Of a stretch of DNA of 34,760 nt, positions 33,561-34,760 are shown piece after piece (position 1 is the first letter of the stretch; every line of letters begins with the position of its first letter). The notes beneath the pieces are model-generated. The model did no database searches. It had not been told where the DNA came from and worked only from the letters and a program-made list of their open reading frames with translations. This DNA is from Kiritimatiellia bacterium. GTDB lineage: Bacteria; Verrucomicrobiota; Kiritimatiellia; RFP12; UBA1067. The stretch is from assembly GCA_016284515.1 (NCBI GenBank), contig JAEEOY010000142.1, forward strand, positions 1 through 34,760, written 5' to 3'. The position numbers and the translations under genes are program-made.

Positions 33561-34760
33561 CTACATCGCCTTGAGCCTCGGGTAGTCCGTCTTGCCGTTC
33601 GCGTTGAGCGGAATCGAATCTAGCGCGCGCACTTTCATCACGGTCGCGTTGAAGTGCAGCTTCGAGACGAGGAAGCGCTCCACCTCGTCCGCCGCCGCAC
33701 CTGCAACGAAGACCCTGAGGTCGCCGTCGAAACCGGTGGCCGCGCAGCCGGACCCCGCGAAGGAGTCCTTGACGAGATTCTCCACCTCGTCGAGCGAGAC
33801 GCGGTTGCCGAATATCTTGAGGAAGCGCGAGGCGCGCCCTGAAAGCGTCACGTACCCCTCGGCGTCTATGGACGCGAGGTCGCCCGTGCGCCTGACGCCC
33901 TTCCACTCGTCGCCCTTTAGAAGGTCCTCCGCGCAGACGGCGTAACCCATCGCGACGATCGGCCCCTCGTAGACGAGCTCGCCGTCGTCTATTCTGAACA
34001 GCCCGCCCTTTCCGGCCTTTCCGATGGAGCCGATGCGCTCCGGCAGGAGGTCGGTGCGGATCGTCGCCATCACGCCCGTCGTCTCGGTCTGTCCGTATCC
34101 CTCGCTGAAGGATATACCGCGTTTCTTCGAGTCCTCCGCGAACTTGCGCCTGAGCGCAGGAGCGAGCGCGCCGCCGGAGACGAGCAGCCCCCTGAGAGAG
34201 GGGAACTCGCGCTCGAAGAAGCGGAAGCGCTCAAGCACCTCGTACATGTAGGGAACGCCGGCGAGATGCGTCGCCCGCGCCGAGAGCATAACGTCCGCAA
34301 GCTCCGCGTCCATGACAGTCTTCCTCGTCATCACCACCGCGCCGCCCGCCTCCAGCACGGCGCACGCGACGGAAAGCCCCCATGCATAGCATATCGGAAG
34401 TATCATCGTCATCCGCGTAGCGGAGTCAAGAGCGAAGAGCCGCGCGCTCATCTCGTTGTCCGCGCGCAGGTTCGCGCGCGAGATGCGCACGAGCTTCGGG
34501 CTCCCCGTCGAGCCGCTCGTCGTGAGGAGAAGCGCGAGGTCTGGCGAAGTGGGTCTGCCCTCGTACATGGAGCGGAGGTTCGCGAGCAGCGCCGGATCCA
34601 TCGTCGCGGGAACCATAAGCGGCACGACGCCCGAGTTCACGCATCCGACGAACAGCGCGACGGTCGCGAGGTCCTGTCCGTTGACGACGACCTTCACCGT
34701 GTGCGGCTCAAGCCCCTTCACGGCATCGGCGGACAAGTCGGCGAGCTCGCGGTACGTGAC
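33561..34760 (-). CDS. AMP-forming acyl ligase (adenylate-forming family), N-terminus beyond window
   Basis: 399 residues are visible; the frame is open to the window edge (VTYRELAD is a typical early motif), so the start lies outside. Core motifs of the ANL superfamily: LLLTTSGSTGSPKLVRIS (A3), GYGQTETTG (A5), RTGDLASIDAEGYVTLSGR (A7/A8) and the catalytic lysine in NANGKTDYPR (A10). It activates a carboxylic acid as acyl-adenylate and transfers it to CoA or a carrier protein. The motif set does not tell fatty acids from amino acids. The first 120 residues are shorter than in most acyl-CoA ligases, suggesting a compact form. Confidence 0.85.
   Translation of the reverse strand, partial: VTYRELADLSADAVKGLEPHTVKVVVNGQDLATVALFVGCVNSGVVPLMVPATMDPALLANLRSMYEGRPTSPDLALLLTTSGSTGSPKLVRISRANLRADNEMSARLFALDSATRMTMILPICYAWGLSVACAVLEAGGAVVMTRKTVMDAELADVMLSARATHLAGVPYMYEVLERFRFFEREFPSLRGLLVSGGALAPALRRKFAEDSKKRGISFSEGYGQTETTGVMATIRTDLLPERIGSIGKAGKGGLFRIDDGELVYEGPIVAMGYAVCAEDLLKGDEWKGVRRTGDLASIDAEGYVTLSGRASRFLKIFGNRVSLDEVENLVKDSFAGSGCAATGFDGDLRVFVAGAAADEVERFLVSKLHFNATVMKVRALDSIPLNANGKTDYPRLKAM

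Overview
The window is GC-rich, densely coded bacterial DNA with 22 protein genes and no visible tRNA, rRNA or CRISPR array. The gene content points to the PVC group, most likely a gut-type member of Kiritimatiellota, Lentisphaerota or Verrucomicrobiota. Relevant signs are giant secreted beta-solenoid proteins, BspA-like leucine-rich repeats, paired SGNH esterases and an arabinofuranosidase, a Tat-like FAD oxidoreductase, a NarL-type sensor kinase with a multi-module periplasmic region, and an EF-G of the recycling (mtEFG2/spdEFG2-like) class. This placement is an inference; no marker RNA is present to prove it.

Layout. 1-11200: a surface and glycan-degradation region, all on the minus strand: the 5' part of a giant surface protein (continuing past base 1), a C-terminally cut GH51 arabinofuranosidase, an SGNH esterase and an FAD oxidoreductase. 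11298-14882: a three-gene translationally coupled cassette for surface-glycan assembly (GT32, a papain-like DUF1796-type protein, an RgpF/StrF-type protein). 14929-15528: an ECF sigma factor on the plus strand. 15540-20300: housekeeping genes (EF-G, acpP, fabG, gatB). 20355-25299: a BspA-like surface protein, a polyprenol-phosphate glycosyltransferase and a bifunctional fucokinase/GDP-fucose pyrophosphorylase. 25418-29460: dnaK-groES-groEL. 29461-29838: a non-coding stretch with palindromic GGGGACTGTCCCC repeats. 29839-33541: a secreted SGNH hydrolase divergent from a sensor kinase/response regulator pair. 33561-34760: an AMP-forming acyl ligase that runs off the right edge.

Common regulatory signal. 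Many genes carry TGN-TATAAT-like extended -10 elements only 6 to 10 bases before the start codon, so their messages should be leaderless or nearly so. Others (acpP, fabG, groES, groEL, the giant protein) have a Shine-Dalgarno sequence, so both initiation modes appear to be used.

Most notable items: a complete Y_phosphatase3-type tyrosine phosphatase domain (HCRIGTDRTG) embedded in the giant secreted beta-solenoid protein; two opposed arrays of an 8-base repeat between dnaK and groES whose divergence is tolerated by G-U pairing only in the mRNA sense; an EF-G of the ribosome-recycling type; and a perfect 10-base inverted repeat over the promoter and start codon of the giant gene.
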